A DNA stretch of 64,000 bases from Viscum album (GCA_963277665.1 OY728163.1:1904460644-1904524643); one strand, 5' to 3'; counted from the first letter of the stretch, positions 11,278 through 24,400 are shown. Made by a program: numbers and translations. The notes: a model not told the origin generated them from the letters alone.

Positions 11278-12739
11278 AACCACTCACCACCTCTTCTCCT
11301 TACACATCCAAATATTAGAAGATTGTCCAATTTCAACCCAATCATCTTTCCAATCCACTACCCCATATCTAGGATCCTTTTTTCTCAACAAAAGTTCAAA
11401 TCTAATTTCCCTAAGGAGGTTCTCAAGGAGAAGAAGTTTAAGAGGTAAAATCCCCTTATGTTTTCTTTTTAATTTAGTTTCATGTTCTTTTTTTATATCC
11501 TCACTTTCCCCCAACCAAGTGGAATAATAACTACAGTATAAAATATATTTTGTATTATTATTATGTTAATGGGAAAATCCATCATCAAATCCCTTCTCCT
11601 CATCCTTTTATTCTAAAAATGAAAACACCATTTTTGATCTGTAAATTCATCGCCTTCCAGGGCGAGAAGTTTTAATTTTCAAATAAGGCATTAATTTCTG
11701 TCCATAAAAAAATGTAATATTTGAAACATAATACAAAGGTTTTGTTATAATAATTACTTTTGTTATATAAATAACATATATACATAATATTATATAATAA
11801 AACAAAATGATTTCATCATGATTAAAAATATACAAAATTAATCGAAAATATTTTCATCAACATTTTATCAAATGAATCATCCTTATATCAGGAAAAAATA
11901 ATATATATAACAACTAATATTCCAAAAATTAATTAATGAAATATCATTTCCATTTTTTATAAATTTCCTCGTTTTACATGATCTTTCCTAAATGTAAACA
12001 AGTAAATAAACCATGAAAACCAAGAAAAAACACTCCAAAATGATGAAATTGAACTGTATAAATCATCAAAATGGACATAAATGAATATAATATAATTAAA
12101 ATGAATAAAATAAATGTAAAATAGCTTATATAAATATTAATTTCTAAATATAATTTGTTATATAGGATATTAAATAGAATAAATAATTCAATCACAAGGT
12201 ACGGGGATTCTCAAACCTAATTTCCATTCTTTTGGTTATTCCTCTTTAATGCCATATTTCAGTGTGGATGTTCTTTAAAAATTATCAAATATAATTTCCT
12301 TGTTATTTACTTGTAATTTATAGTGTATATTTTTTTCCAATCTTATTTTATGAAATATAAAAATATTTTTCCAAAATATTTCTTTTTTTTAAAAGACACA
12401 TATTTTACTTATCATAATATTGTTTCTACTTCACTCCAGATTAATAATTCTTATAAAAAGTATGATATTCCATATTTATTTCGGTAACCACAATGTCTTT
12501 TCAGTAATGTATGATTTCTAAAATCCTAAAAAACACAATCCTTTCCATGGGTCATTTTATGTCCCTTATTGATAGGTATTTTATGTGGAAAGCATGATTA
12601 TGTAAATGTTTTGATGTGAGGGGTGTGCCCAGAATAATATAGAACTCTTATAGATTGCGTAATGTGATTTATCTAATGAAATTAGGTGATATTTACATGG
12701 AAATGATTTTAGTTTTTTTAATTAAGATTTTATGATGAC

Positions 12740-12744
12740 ACACA
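12740..12744. other. Target duplication left of R3 (ACACA)
   Basis: ACACA directly before the TG of the 5' LTR. The right-hand copy is ACACA at 25193-25197, which overlaps the last A of the 3' LTR if that LTR ends GTTACA. The one-base overlap in a CA-rich target leaves the exact duplication uncertain. Confidence 0.55.
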
Positions 12745-15700
12745 TGCAACACCTCAAGCTTCCACGGTACGTTTCCCTCTGAATAATGCAATATCTTGCA
12801 TTGTACGCAACTTTGAGTTCTAACACACACCACAAGCAATGAAACTAGCCATTATGAATAGTAATACCCACTTGTTGAAATTTTTATAAATTTTTTCTTT
12901 CAAAATGGACTTCATTTTTGGATTCGGAGTATCGAAATTAGCTTAGGATGAGTTTTTAGTATTTTTCTGAAAACATTCATTTTTTATGAATAGTGAAAAA
13001 ACACTGAGTTATAGTTTAAAACTGAATTTTTATTTAAATAATTATTTAATTTATTCAGATTTAATTAAGTACAAAATAGATACATAATACCTATATAAGT
13101 TCAATATAATTCATTGGAGTTATTTTAGAATAATTTTAGATATATAAAAATTTTATTGAACTTTTCACCGTCTTTTACCCACCTCCAAGGAGAATTTGGA
13201 AATTCACATAAAACTTAATTTTACCGCTTCTGTGAGTGGAATTTTTAAAATCCGAGAGACACAGTTAATATCAAGGTGTAAAATGTTGTTCAATAAGATA
13301 AAAATAATTTTTGGTGAATTGTAACTTTTTACTTTTATTTACCACGATTAAAAGTAAATAGGGTAATTAAGGGTAAAAATGATATTAATATTACCCTAAA
13401 ACATGTCCTAATTCTATTGGAAAAGTGTATATCGACCAAAAACAACCTTAGGAATAATATATTATCATTTAGGTCCACTTGGATTAGAGTATGACATTTA
13501 TTATTATTTAATTCAAAGAAGAGTTAAAAGAGTTAAAATCATAGTTTATTTACTAAAACATTTTTAATATAGGTTTATACATAAGATAAATAATATTATA
13601 AATATTCATTAGAAATATAAAAATATTTCCTACATAATTTTATTTTATTTATAATTTCTAGACATTAAATACTTTAATTTATTTATGACACAATGGTGAT
13701 GCTGTAATTACCTAATTAATGAAATATTAAACTAATTGATATAATAAATATCAAAATAAATGTAATTTGAGACTTTTATGAATTATACTAATTTTATAGG
13801 TTAAATGACATATTAGGATTGGTTATATAAATTTTTTTCGAAGTAATAATGTTTTTATAAAATTATCAAAAACAAAATACCCAATAGTGTCAAAATTGAC
13901 ATAAAAGAGTTTTTAAAACAAATATTATATTATTAATTGAGATTCTATTCTTAAAGACCTAATTATCAGCTAAAGGACTTACATAATGATAGATGTATCA
14001 TTAATGGACCACATGGGGGTCTCTTGTAAGTATATAGTATGTTTATTAGCTATATAATATAAAAATACAAAGAGACATGGTAAATGTCAATCTAATTATC
14101 TATGAGTTAAAACAAAAAGATAAGGTTAATATAGTGACCCAAACCTGTCTAAAAACTATTGGTTGAATGGTTTTCGACCTATCTCAACCATAACATGTAA
14201 ATATTCCACTTTTTATCCATTATAAACCGAATATTAATTTATTATAAAATAATATTTCAAGCATTTTTTAAGGTGCCCATCACCCCTCTTATAAAAGGGT
14301 ACTCCCCCTTCTCTCAAATTCATACAATGAAAGCCATTGTGCTCGGCCAACCTCTTCCCAAATACCCTCTCAAATATCCTCCCTTCATCCTAGATGCCTT
14401 ACTTTAGTCAGGAAGCCAACCTATGGTGCCTTTTTGATCAAATCAAAATGAAGAACCTGAAGAAGAGGTAATGTTTCACCACCCTCTTTCAAGTTCCTTT
14501 CTTCTTCAACTTCTTCTTTCTTTGTTATTCCCATTCTAAAATTATAACTCCAGTATCTTATATATACTGTGATGTAATTATAAATATGGTACAACCATAT
14601 TCATTATTATATCCATCCTTTTAATGACATGTCACTATACGTGCGTACATACGGCTTATCGTATCCACGTCGTGGTGTAATTGTTATTCAATAAATTATT
14701 ATTTGGATGGGTATAATAATGATGTTTAATTCATGTAAATAATGAATATAACATGATAATGACTCTTTATATATGATATACCATACAATTATGTATTATT
14801 TTAATATCAAAATAATGATATTGTCGCTCGTGCGTACGTACGGACTACCGTCTCCACGAACGCGATGAGATTCATTTCCCATCGTATCCATTCAAGAATA
14901 ATTCTCATTTAATGACTAAAAATAATGTTTAAGGAGTTGATATCATTCTGGATATGAATTAGATACAAAATATCCATAACAAACACAACTTATGTAACAA
15001 AACATATAAAAGAAAACGAGAAAGTTATCACCCGAAACAACGATAATACAAAGATAATATTAACAAAGAAATGTTAAAAGAGCATATATGATATCATATT
15101 AAATTCTTGAATAATTTAATAACAATTATTTCACCATTATACAGGAGGTTAAACTACCCTAGACCAAGGAAAAGTGCAAGGTAAGGGTTTATTTCACAAT
15201 CTCTTCATTATCCGAGGTTTTTTATATGTAATTATCTACTGGGACCTCTTTATCATCCACATCCATATTTCTTAAAAATGTATTTCAAATCATTCATACT
15301 ATTTTAAAGACTATGGGATAAAGTTATTTATACCCTTGTTTAATTTTTATAAGAAGTTTATAAAGTAATCTTTCTATCATTTTCCAAATAAGGTTCTTTT
15401 TAACCTTTTCGACAAAATTATGGTAAGAATATTTTTTTAACATACATGGCGGGTGCAGCTATTTTCCACCATTATAAAATCATCGAAGCTTCCCTTACAA
15501 GATTATAAGGATATTTTCAATGTAAATATTTTATTTTATAATTATGTGACTTTTAAATGATTAAAAAAAGAGATATTTCTGTCAAATAGTTTTGATTTCA
15601 TCTATGTCAACATCCTTTGATGGATTTTAAGCTTATTTGAAGTTGATTTATTATGATACAAAATGTTCATATTGTATTGAAGGTTTTGTGATATGTTTGA

Positions 15701-16461
15701 AAGTGTATGTGTTATTTTTATACCATTCATGGTTTATGGAGAAAGTATTGGCATTTCATAAGCTAGTTTTAATACGAATTTTTGTGTTATGTTTAAACCT
15801 GTTCATATGAGGAATGCATTGGAATTAATATGGGATGGGTGGATCCCTCTATAGCTCCTCGATGCATCGATATGTCTCATGAGACAAACTAGTTTATTGG
15901 AACAAGGCCTTGAAAAATTATTATTTTTTAGTCTTGGCAGAAGGCCTTGACTATGTGGTTATGATAGTCTGGTATTATGCATTCCATCATTATGAAAGTG
16001 GTTATTGATATTGCATGTGATTATTCGACTAGTAGAATATCCATGTGAATAAGTAAATGGAATTATTTCATTTTATCTTTGTCATATTATGCCGAAGTTC
16101 ATGTTTAAAATTCTTTTGTTTTAGTTATACATTACCTTAAATGTTTATGTTTATTTATGAAAGTTTCTGCTACATTGTTATCCTTACTGAGGACTTGAGC
16201 TCACCCCTTTCAATGTTTTAATTTTTCCTAGGACGTGAAGAAGTATTTTTTGAATAAACTACAGGGAATGTATGAGAGGATATGAAGACAAGTTTTTGTT
16301 GTAGTTTTTTTCACATTATGATGTAATGTAAGACTTATGAATATATCTAGTGTTTCCAAGGCTACAAAACTAATCAGTCTTTCGAGACATGATCTTTTGT
16401 GATCATTCCAGTGTTATGTAATAATGCACCGACTCGGGGTAACTGGGGTCGGGGTGTTACA
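12745..16461 (+). repeat. R3 5' LTR
   Basis: Starts TGCAACACC (TGTAACACC in the partner) and ends GGGGTGTTACA. Contains a TATA box at 14290, donor-like AGAG|GTAATG at 14468, two CGTGCGTAC-rich modules at about 14641 and 14829, an acceptor-like ATACAG at 15139-15144 with a following donor-like CAAG|GTAAGG at 15181, and an acceptor-like TTTTCCTAG at 16223-16231. All but the second donor are kept in the 3' LTR. No protein is encoded. Confidence 0.93.
14290..14297 (+). promoter_or_regulatory. TATA box of R3 5' LTR
   Basis: TATAAAAG within CACCCCTCTTATAAAAGGG, conserved at 23021-23028. It lies about 1.55 kb into the LTR and is followed by a C/T-rich stretch typical of a plant initiation region. 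Confidence 0.75.
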
Positions 16462-16462
16462 G

Positions 16463-16478
16463 TTTGTATCAGATCAAG
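16463..16478 (+). other. R3 primer binding site (Met-tRNA type, degraded)
   Basis: TTTGTATCAGATCAAG one base after the LTR end GTTACA resembles TTGGTATCAGAGC. Confidence 0.75.
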
Positions 16479-16963
16479 TTTAGTAAAAACTTTGGAAGCT
16501 ATATTTAGATAAACTCTGATTAGAGCACATAGCCCTAAGATATACTTTGAGGATTAGTATAGAAGAACTTCTTAGAATTTTGGTATTGTAGAGATTTTTT
16601 GAGTTTTTCGAGAAATACATCCATGTCTGGATACGAGCAGATTGAGGCGGCTCTAACACAGATGTACCTAGGTGTAAAAACCAAAAACACCGCATTGATC
16701 TAGACTTGAATGAGAACTTGTGAACAACAACGGGCCTTGCTGCACTCTTGGTTACGACACTCCCGGGGGATATGCTTAGGATAATTCTCATTTTCTTTAC
16801 AATCCATTGTGAAAGGTTTGTGAGTATATACTTCCTCAAAGAAATTTTTTTTTATGATTATGGATTATATCCATAAATTTTTCAATCTATGATAAGTGTT
16901 TTACAAGTATGGAATTATGTATTTTGATTCATAAATAGATCTAGTTTATTCCATTTTTTAGAA

Positions 16964-18040
16964 ATGGCCCCCAGTGGAAGAAATGGAAATCGTCTCAATG
17001 CACGCCCACCATGTAGGGATTACCCTCATGCTCAAGATAATTATAGTGGAGATGGTGATGCAACTGGTGCTGATCAGCTAATCACCGTGCTGGGAAAAGT
17101 CACTCAGGTTATGAATAATAAACTTACTCATATGGAGCACACTGATTCGCAGCGTGGAGGATAAATGTTAGATCACTTCATGAGGAAATGACCACCAAAA
17201 TTCAATGGGAGTAAAAATACATTAGTATCTGAGCAATGGAAAAATTCCCTAGAGAAAATATTTCAGGATTTAGGGAGTAGTGAAAGGGAAAAAGTTATCA
17301 TGTCAGTTTATCACCTCACTGGAGATTCTGATCAATGGTGGTCATTGATAAAAAACACAAAGTAAGATGATGAAGTATAAAATATGGAATGGAGGTAGTT
17401 CAAAGAGATTTTCTTAGAAAAATACTTTCCTCGTGACCATCGAGCAGATATGGAAAGGCAATTTATGAGTCTGATGGAAAAGGAGGATGAGAATGTCGGA
17501 AAGTATGAGGCTAACTATACAAGGTTAGAGAGGTATGTTGCAAATTATATATGTAACACATCAAGTAATATTGATCGTTTCTTTGATGGGTTAAAACCAT
17601 TTCTCCATCGAGCATTAGCCTCACAAACCTTCTCATTGTACGAAGACATTGTCTCATGTGCTATCAAGACATGAAAAGAATTCTCTAAGTCTTATGACTT
17701 TAAAGCAAAGAAAGAGAAGAAGAGATCTACTGATCACTTTGGAATTAGAAATATAGGTAAGAAGGGAAAATTTTATCATCCATCCTATAGTAAATGTGGG
17801 AAGAAACACCCCGGTACTTACTTGAAAGGAATGTGAGTCTGTTACAAGTGTGGTGAAAAAGGCCACCAATCTCATGATTGTAATGGGAAGAAAGAAGCTA
17901 CCGATGTTCAATGCTTCAACTATAGGGATATGGGACATTATGCAAATGAATTTCCTAAGCATCAGGGGATCGTACCTCAGAAAAGGCCAAGGGATCAAGG
18001 CCAAGATTAGGCTATCACTACTGCTGAGGTAGAGGCTCCA
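16964..18040 (+). pseudogene. gag: R3 gag with CCHC zinc knuckle, broken
   Basis: The start at 16964 (MAPSGRNG) is the usual short basic start of chromovirus gag, about 500 bp after the primer binding site. The frame is open to a stop at 17162, then continues through stops: PPKFNGSKN, WKNSLEKIFQDL, VIMSVYHLTGDSDQWW, FKEIFLEKYFPRD, then a 74-codon open part at 17450 (MERQFMSLMEKEDENVGKYE). A CX2CX4HX4C zinc knuckle, CYKCGEKGHQSHDC, lies at 17840-17881. A second knuckle, CFNYRDMGHYANEF, has lost two cysteines. Known role: capsid protein and RNA binding. At least five in-frame stops are seen, so no full product. Confidence 0.9.
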
Positions 18041-18059
18041 AAAGACGTGGGGGCAGGTA

Positions 18060-18640
18060 ATTTAATGGTTTCCTTATGTTTAGAAAATACTTTATTTGAT
18101 TCTTGATCATCGCATTGTTTCATATCTTCCCAGTTTGCCATGAAAATTATATATTTCAATTTTTATTTAACAAGGGAGTTGTCATTCAAAACTCTTAAGG
18201 GAAGTATCATTGCAACAAAGTTTTGTGAATTAGTCCCCATTAGAGATCATAAATATTCATTATCCACTGATCTCATCATCATACCTATGATTGAGTTTGA
18301 TATAATCCTCGGTATGGATTGGATTTCAGACCATGATGTGAATATTTATTGTAAGAATAAGGAGGTTATGATTTTTGATGATGTTGATAAGGAACACCTT
18401 ATCTTTAGAGTAGATTCGTCACCACCTAATTCTTATCTCGATCCAACCCCAATAGCTCAACTAAATTCAATTATTGGGGAGGAAGAGAATGAAATGACTG
18501 TGGGCGAGGAAAGGAATGTTCCAATAGTGGATGTACCTATTATGAAAGAATATGTAGATGTGTTTCCAGAAGATTTACCTGGACATCCTCTAGAACGAGA
18601 AGTTGAGTTTTCCATTTATTTAATTCCTGGATGAAGGCCT
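18060..18640 (+). pseudogene. R3 aspartic protease and linker, active-site Gly replaced by stop
   Basis: LFDS-SSHCFIS at 18092-18124 is the gypsy protease active site 'FDSGSSHCFIS'; the glycine codon is TGA (18104-18106). Downstream, open for 164 codons (18140-18634), come PMIEFDIILGMDWISDHD, the conserved protease C-terminal motif, and the linker VDVFPEDLPGHPLEREVEFS leading into RT. Known role: processing of Gag-Pol. The long open stretch means the point stop may be one of the later lesions. Confidence 0.9.
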
Positions 18641-19390
18641 ATATCGAAGACCCCTTATAGAATCCCCACTGTGGAATTAGTTGAACTAAAGAAACAACTA
18701 GGGTAATTGAGTAATAATGGATTTATTCTCCCTAGTGTTTTTCCATGGGGAGCCCCTGTTCTTTTTGTTAAAAAGAAATATGGATCTATGAGGTTATGTA
18801 TCGACTATAGGGTGATCAATGCTATAACAATAAAGAACTAGTATCCCCTACCTCGCATTGATGATTTATTTGACCAAATGCATGGAGCTCAATACTTTTC
18901 AAAGATTGAACTTCGATCTAGATACCATCAGTTGTGTGTGAAGAAAGAAGACATTACAAAGACATCATTTCGAACCAGGTATGGGTATTACAAGTTTACT
19001 GTAATGCCTTTTGGGCTAACTAATGCACCCTCTATTTTCATGGATCTATTGAATAGAGTTTTCAAGGTATATATCGATGATTTTGTAGTGGTATTTATTG
19101 ATGATATCTTGGTATACTCCAAAATCTATGAAGATCATGAAAATCACCTACATATTATCCTGAAGACTCTGAGAAGACATGAATTATATGGTAAGTTTAG
19201 CAAGTGTGAATTTTGGCTTCAAGAGATTTCTTTTCTTGGCCATATTGTCTCTAAGGATGGAATCTCTATTGATCCTTCTAAGACAAGAGCAATCCAAGAA
19301 TGTCCAGCACCAACGAGTATAACCGAGGTACATAGTTTTATTGGTTTAGTAGGTTATTATCGACATTTCATCCAGAATTTTGCCTGATTG
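18641..19390 (+). pseudogene. R3 reverse transcriptase, catalytic FIDD present
   Basis: Reads [61 protein letters not shown], then a 169-codon open stretch from 18878 with [36 protein letters not shown], the catalytic [10 protein letters not shown] (Asp-Asp at 19100-19105) and [28 protein letters not shown]. This is the full gypsy RT with all main blocks. Stops (for example in the PG-RP and KN-YP positions) break it. Among the elements here it is the best-preserved RT. Confidence 0.93.
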
Positions 19391-19905
19391 GATAACCCAT
19401 TAAAAATCTTGCACGTAAAAGGGTTAAATTTGGTTAGACAAAAGAGTGTGAAGAATGTTTTGAAGAACTGAATAGAATATTAGTCAATGATCCTATATTG
19501 ACACTGCCATCGGGGAATGATGGGTTTGTTATTTTTAGTGATGCATCGAAGAAATGACTTGGTTGTGTCCTTATGCAGAATGATAGGGTTATTGCATATG
19601 CATCACGACAGATAAAAATTCATGAGCAAAAAAATCCTACTCATGATCTTGAGTTAGCTGCTGTAATCTTTTCTTTGAAGATATGGAGACATGATCTATA
19701 TGGTAAAAAATGTGAGATATATACCGATCACAAGATTTTGAAGTATATTATCTCACAGAAAGAACTCAACATGAGGAAAAGGAGATGGCTTGAACTACTC
19801 AAGGATTATGATTGCACGATACACTACCACCCAGGGAAGGAAAATAAGGTGGCAGATGCTTTGATCAGAAAGGATCATGGAGTTTTGAACATGATGAGAG
19901 TTTAA
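19391..19905 (+). pseudogene. R3 RNase H
   Basis: After a stop and a decayed stretch, an open 110-codon part from 19573 reads [40 protein letters not shown], then [12 protein letters not shown] and [26 protein letters not shown]. These are the canonical gypsy RNase H blocks (family 'YTDHKSLKY' and 'HPGKANVVADALSRK'). The upstream start of the domain is frame-damaged; VIFSDASKK-LGCVLM is still readable near 19530-19580. Confidence 0.92.
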
Positions 19906-21461
19906 ATGGATCCTATTTTCATGGATCTAGTGAAGATGGATATGGGAATTACCATGGAAGGTGAAACATCGATACTTTTTCAAATGGTTGCCAAACCATC
20001 CTTACTAGAAAGGATAAAGAGTTCTCAGACCAATGATGAAGAATTTCAAAAGAAGATTAATGTTGTGAATGATGGGAGACTGAGTGAATTTGTGTATGAA
20101 GGTGGAATTTTGAAATTTATGAAGTGACTTTGTGTTCCCGATATACTTGACCTAAAAAGGGACTTATTGGATGATGCTCATAGTTCTAATTTCTCTATAC
20201 ACCATGGGAGCACCACAATGTATAGAGATTTGAAGGAACATTTTTGGTGGGACAACATGAAGAGAGAGATTGCTGATTTTGTGTCAAGATGTATGGTTTG
20301 TCAATAAGTGAAAGCTGGAAGGCAACAGCCTGGAAGAGTCATGCAACCTCTTCCCATACCTGAGTGGAAATGAGATAATAATATGATGGCCTTCATCATG
20401 GGGATACCAAAGAATCTTAGAAGGAACGATGCAATATGGGTCAATGTTGATCATCTTACCAAGTCAGCAAAATTTTCATGCTATAAGAGAAGATCTACCA
20501 CTTCAATGTCTAGAAAGACTATATATTAATGAAGTTGTGAGACTTCATGGAGTACCCCTATCGATTTTTTCTAATCATGATCCCCATTTTACTTCAAGAT
20601 TCAGAAAAAGTATTTAGAAAGACCTGGATACTGAACTTCATTTGAGCACTGCCTACCACCCCCAAACTGATGGAAAATTAGAACAGACTATTCAAACCAT
20701 AGAAGACATGTTGAGATCATGCTCACTTGACTTTCAGGGTATGTGGGATCAATATTTACCTCTGGTAGAATTTTACTATAACAATAGCTTCCATTCAAGT
20801 ATTTGGATGACACCATAAGAAGCGTTATATGGAAAGAGATGTCGCGCACCAACCTGTTGGGATGAAATTAGTGAAAGAAAACTCGTAGGCCCAGAACTAG
20901 TGGAAGAAACGATGGAAAAGGTAAAGGTAATCCAAAACCACATCAAAGCAGCTCAAAGTAGGTAGAAGAGCTATGCCGATAATCGAAGGAAGGATTTGGA
21001 ATTTCATGTAGGAGATCATGTTTTCTTGAAGGTATCTCTATGAAAGGGAGTTATACATTTCAGTAAGAAGGGTAAATTGAGTCCCAGGTACATCAGACCT
21101 TTCGAAATTCTAGAACGAATTAGGTCTATAACTTACCACTTGGCAATGCCACCAAGTCTCTCCAAAGTTCACGATGTGTTCCACATATCACTGTTGATAA
21201 AATACATGCCTGACCCAACGCATTTACTCACTTATAAAGAATTAGAACTGGAACACAATCTATCTTTTTGAAAATATCCCATCAGGATTCTTGATACAAG
21301 AGAACAAGTACTGAGAAACCAAACGAGTCATCTGGTAAAAGTATTATGGAGAAACCATAAGTTGGAAGAGGAAACGTGGGAACCCGAGGAACTTATGATG
21401 TAGAACCACCTGAGTCTTTTTAAGCAATAATATTCTAAAACTTTCGATGAAAAAATTATTT
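19906..21461 (+). pseudogene. int: R3 integrase with chromodomain-like tail
   Basis: Linker 19906-20126, then the zinc-binding HHCC region (HSSNFSIHHGST...WWDNMKREIADFVSRCMVCQ, about 20178-20305). The first catalytic Asp lies in NVDHLTKSA (about 20445); a frameshift follows. The second catalytic block reads IFSNHDPHFTSRF where the family has VSDRDPRFTSRF, so the catalytic Asp is Asn. The Glu block TDGKLEQTIQT is kept. GPF-like RPFEILERIRSITYHLAMPPSL, VHDVFHISLL and the tail LDTREQVLRNQ...LVKVLWRNHKLEEETWEPEE end before the polypurine tract. Many stops. Known role: cDNA integration; the tail reads chromatin in intact chromoviruses. Confidence 0.9.
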
Positions 21462-21475
21462 GAAGGAGGGGAGAA
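21462..21475 (+). other. R3 polypurine tract
   Basis: GAAGGAGGGGAGAA directly before TGTAACACC of the 3' LTR. Confidence 0.88.
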
Positions 21476-24400
21476 TGTAACACCCCAAGCTTCCATGGTA
21501 CGTTTCCCTTTGAATAATGCAATAGCTTGTATTGTACGCAACTTCGAGTTCTAACAGACACCACAACCAATCAAACAAGACGTTATGAATAGTAATACCC
21601 AATTTTTGAAATCTTATAAAATTTTTCATTCAAAATGGACTTCATTTTTGGATTCGGAATATTGAAATTAGCTTTGGGTGATTTTTTGGTTTTTTTCTGA
21701 AAACATTCAATTTCTGATGAATAGTGAAAAAACACTGAGTTATAGTTTGAAACCGAATTTTTATTTAAATAATTATTTATTTTATTCAAATTTAATTAAG
21801 TTAAAAATAGATACATAATACCTATATAAGTTCAATTTAATTCATTGGAGATAGTTTAGAATAACTTTAGATATATAAAATTTTTATTGAACTTTTCACC
21901 GTCTTTTACCCACCTCCTAGGAGAATTTGGAAATTCACATAAAACTTAATTTTACCGCTTTTGTGAGTGGAATTTCTAAAATCAGAGAGACATGGTTAAT
22001 ATTAACGAGTAAAATTTTGTTCAATAAGATAAAAATAATTTTTGGTGAATAGTAACTTTTTACTTTTATTTACCACGGTTAAAAGTAAATAGGGTAATTA
22101 AAGGTAAAAATGATATTAATATTACCCTAACACATGTCATAATTCTACTGGAAAAGTGTATCTCGACCAAAAACAACATTAGGAATAAAATATTATCATT
22201 TAGGTCCACTTGGATTAGATTAGTACATTTATTATTATTTAATTCAAAGAAGTGTTAAAAGAGTTAAAATAAAATTTTATTTACTAAAACATTTTTAATA
22301 TATGGCTATACATAAGTAAAATTCTATTATAAATATTAATTATAAAGATAAAAAAAATTCATACCTAATTGTATTTTATTTATAATTTTTAGACATTAAA
22401 TAATTTAATTTATGTATGACACAATGGTGAAGCAGTAATTACTTAACTAATGAAATTTTAAAATAATTGATATCATAAATATCAAAATAAATGCAATTTG
22501 ATACTTTTTATCAATTAAAATAATTTTCTAGGTTAATATGACATATTAGGATTGGTTATATAAATTGTTTTCAAAGTAATAATGCTGTTATGAAATTATC
22601 AAAAAATAAATACCCAATAGTGTCAAAATTGACATAAAAGAGTTTAAAAAAAATATTATATTATTAATTGATATTATATTCCTAAAAATCTAAGGTTCTG
22701 GAAAAGGACTTATATAATGATATGTGTATCATTAATGGACCACTTGGGTGTCGTTTAGAAGTATATAGTAAGTTTATTTAATATATAATATAAAAATACA
22801 AAGAGACATGGTAAATGTCAAACTAATAAACTAAGAGTTAAAACTAAAATATAAGGTTAATATAGTGACCCAAACCTATCTAAAACCTATTGGTTGAATG
22901 GTTTTCTACCTATACCCACCTTAAAATTTAAATAATACACTTTGTATTCATTAGAAAATGAATATGAATTTACTATAAAATAATATTTCTATCTTTTCCT
23001 AAGGTGCCCCTCACCCCTCTTATAAAAGAGAACTCCCCCTTCTCTCAAATTCATACCTTCAAAGCCTTTGGGATTGGCCAAACTCTTCCCAAATACCCTC
23101 TCAAATATCCTCCCTTCATCCTAGATGCCTTCCATTAGTCTGAAATCCGACCTAAGGAGCACTTTTGATCAAATCAAAAAGAAGAACCCGAAGAAGAGGT
23201 AATGTTTTCATCACCCTCTTTCAAGTTCCTTTCTTTTTCAACTTCTTATTTCCATGTTATTCCCATTCTAAAATAATAACTCTAGTATATTCTATATAAT
23301 GTGATGTTATTATAAATATGGTACAACCATATTCAGTATTCTATCCATTCATTGAATGACATGTCACCATACGTGCGTACGTACGACTTACCGTCTCCAC
23401 GTTGTGGTGTAATTGTTATTCAATAAATTATTATTTGGATTGGTATAATAATGATGTGTAATTAATGTAAATAATAAATATAACATGATAATGATTCTGT
23501 ATATATTATATAATATCCAATTATGTATTATTTTAATATCAAAAGAATGATATTGTCGCTCGTGCGTACGTACGGACTACCGTCTCCAAGAATGCGATGA
23601 GATTCATTCCGCATCATATCCATTCAAGAATAATTATCATTTAATGATTAAAAATAATGTTTAAGGACTTGATATCATTCTGGATATGTATAGGATACAT
23701 CCTATCCATAACAAACATGGCTTATGTAACAAAACATATAAAATAAAATGAGTAAGTTTACACCCGAAACAACGATAATACTAAGATATTATTAACAATG
23801 AAATGTTAAAAGATCATATATGATATCATACTAATTTCTTGTATAATTTAATAAAAATTATTTCACCATTATACAGGAGGTTAACCTACCCTAGACCAAG
23901 GAAAATTACAAGTTAAGGGTTTATTTCACAATCTCTTCATTATCTGAGGTTGTTTATACGTAATTATCTACTGGGACCTCTTTATCATCCACATCCATGT
24001 TTCTGAAAAATATATTTCAAATCATTCTTACTATTTTACAGACTATGGGTTAAAGTCATTTATACCCTTGTTTACTTTTTATAAGAAGTTAATAAAGTAA
24101 TATTTCTGTCGTTTTCCTAACAAGGTCCTTTTTTACCTTTTTGACAGAATTAAGGTAAGAATGATTTCTTAACTTATACGGTGGGTGCGAATATTTTCCG
24201 CCATTATAAAATCTTTGAAGCTTTCCTTACAAGATTGTAAGGATATTTTCAAAGTAAATGTTTTATTTTATAATTATGTGACTTTTAAATGATTTAAAAA
24301 AGAGATATTTCTCTCAAATAGTTTTGATTTCATCTGTGTCAACATCCTTTGATGGATTTTAAGCTTATTTGAAGTTGATTTATTATGATACAAAACTTCC

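Larger units (their letters stand above)
9789..12744 (+). mobile_element. R2: 3' part of an older Ty3/gypsy element interrupted by R1 and R3
   Basis: Directly after the copia 3' LTR the + strand enters the middle of a gypsy integrase, runs to its C-terminal tail, a purine tract and a TGTAACG LTR start. The missing 5' part would lie left of the window, beyond the 5' LTR of R1, meaning R1 inserted into R2. The R2 LTR is in turn broken by R3 at 12745; its remaining part may continue at 25198. Confidence 0.75.
10384..12744 (+). repeat. R2 3' LTR, left portion
   Basis: Begins TGTAACGATTCC after a purine-rich stretch (AAGGTGGGATGAA, 10371-10383). It carries a TATA box at 11268, a splice-donor-like AGAG|GTAA at 11445 and a second donor-like CAAG|GTACGG at 12199. 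No LTR end (GTTACA) is seen before R3 interrupts at 12745. The sequence from 25198 may be the continuation, but there is no second copy here to prove it. Confidence 0.65.

Noticed and set aside
16480..16839. 119-codon minus-strand open frame
   Set aside because: It lies antisense in the R3 leader between primer binding site and gag and shows no recognisable domain.
17654..18004. 116-codon minus-strand open frame
   Set aside because: It is antisense to the R3 gag zinc-knuckle region.
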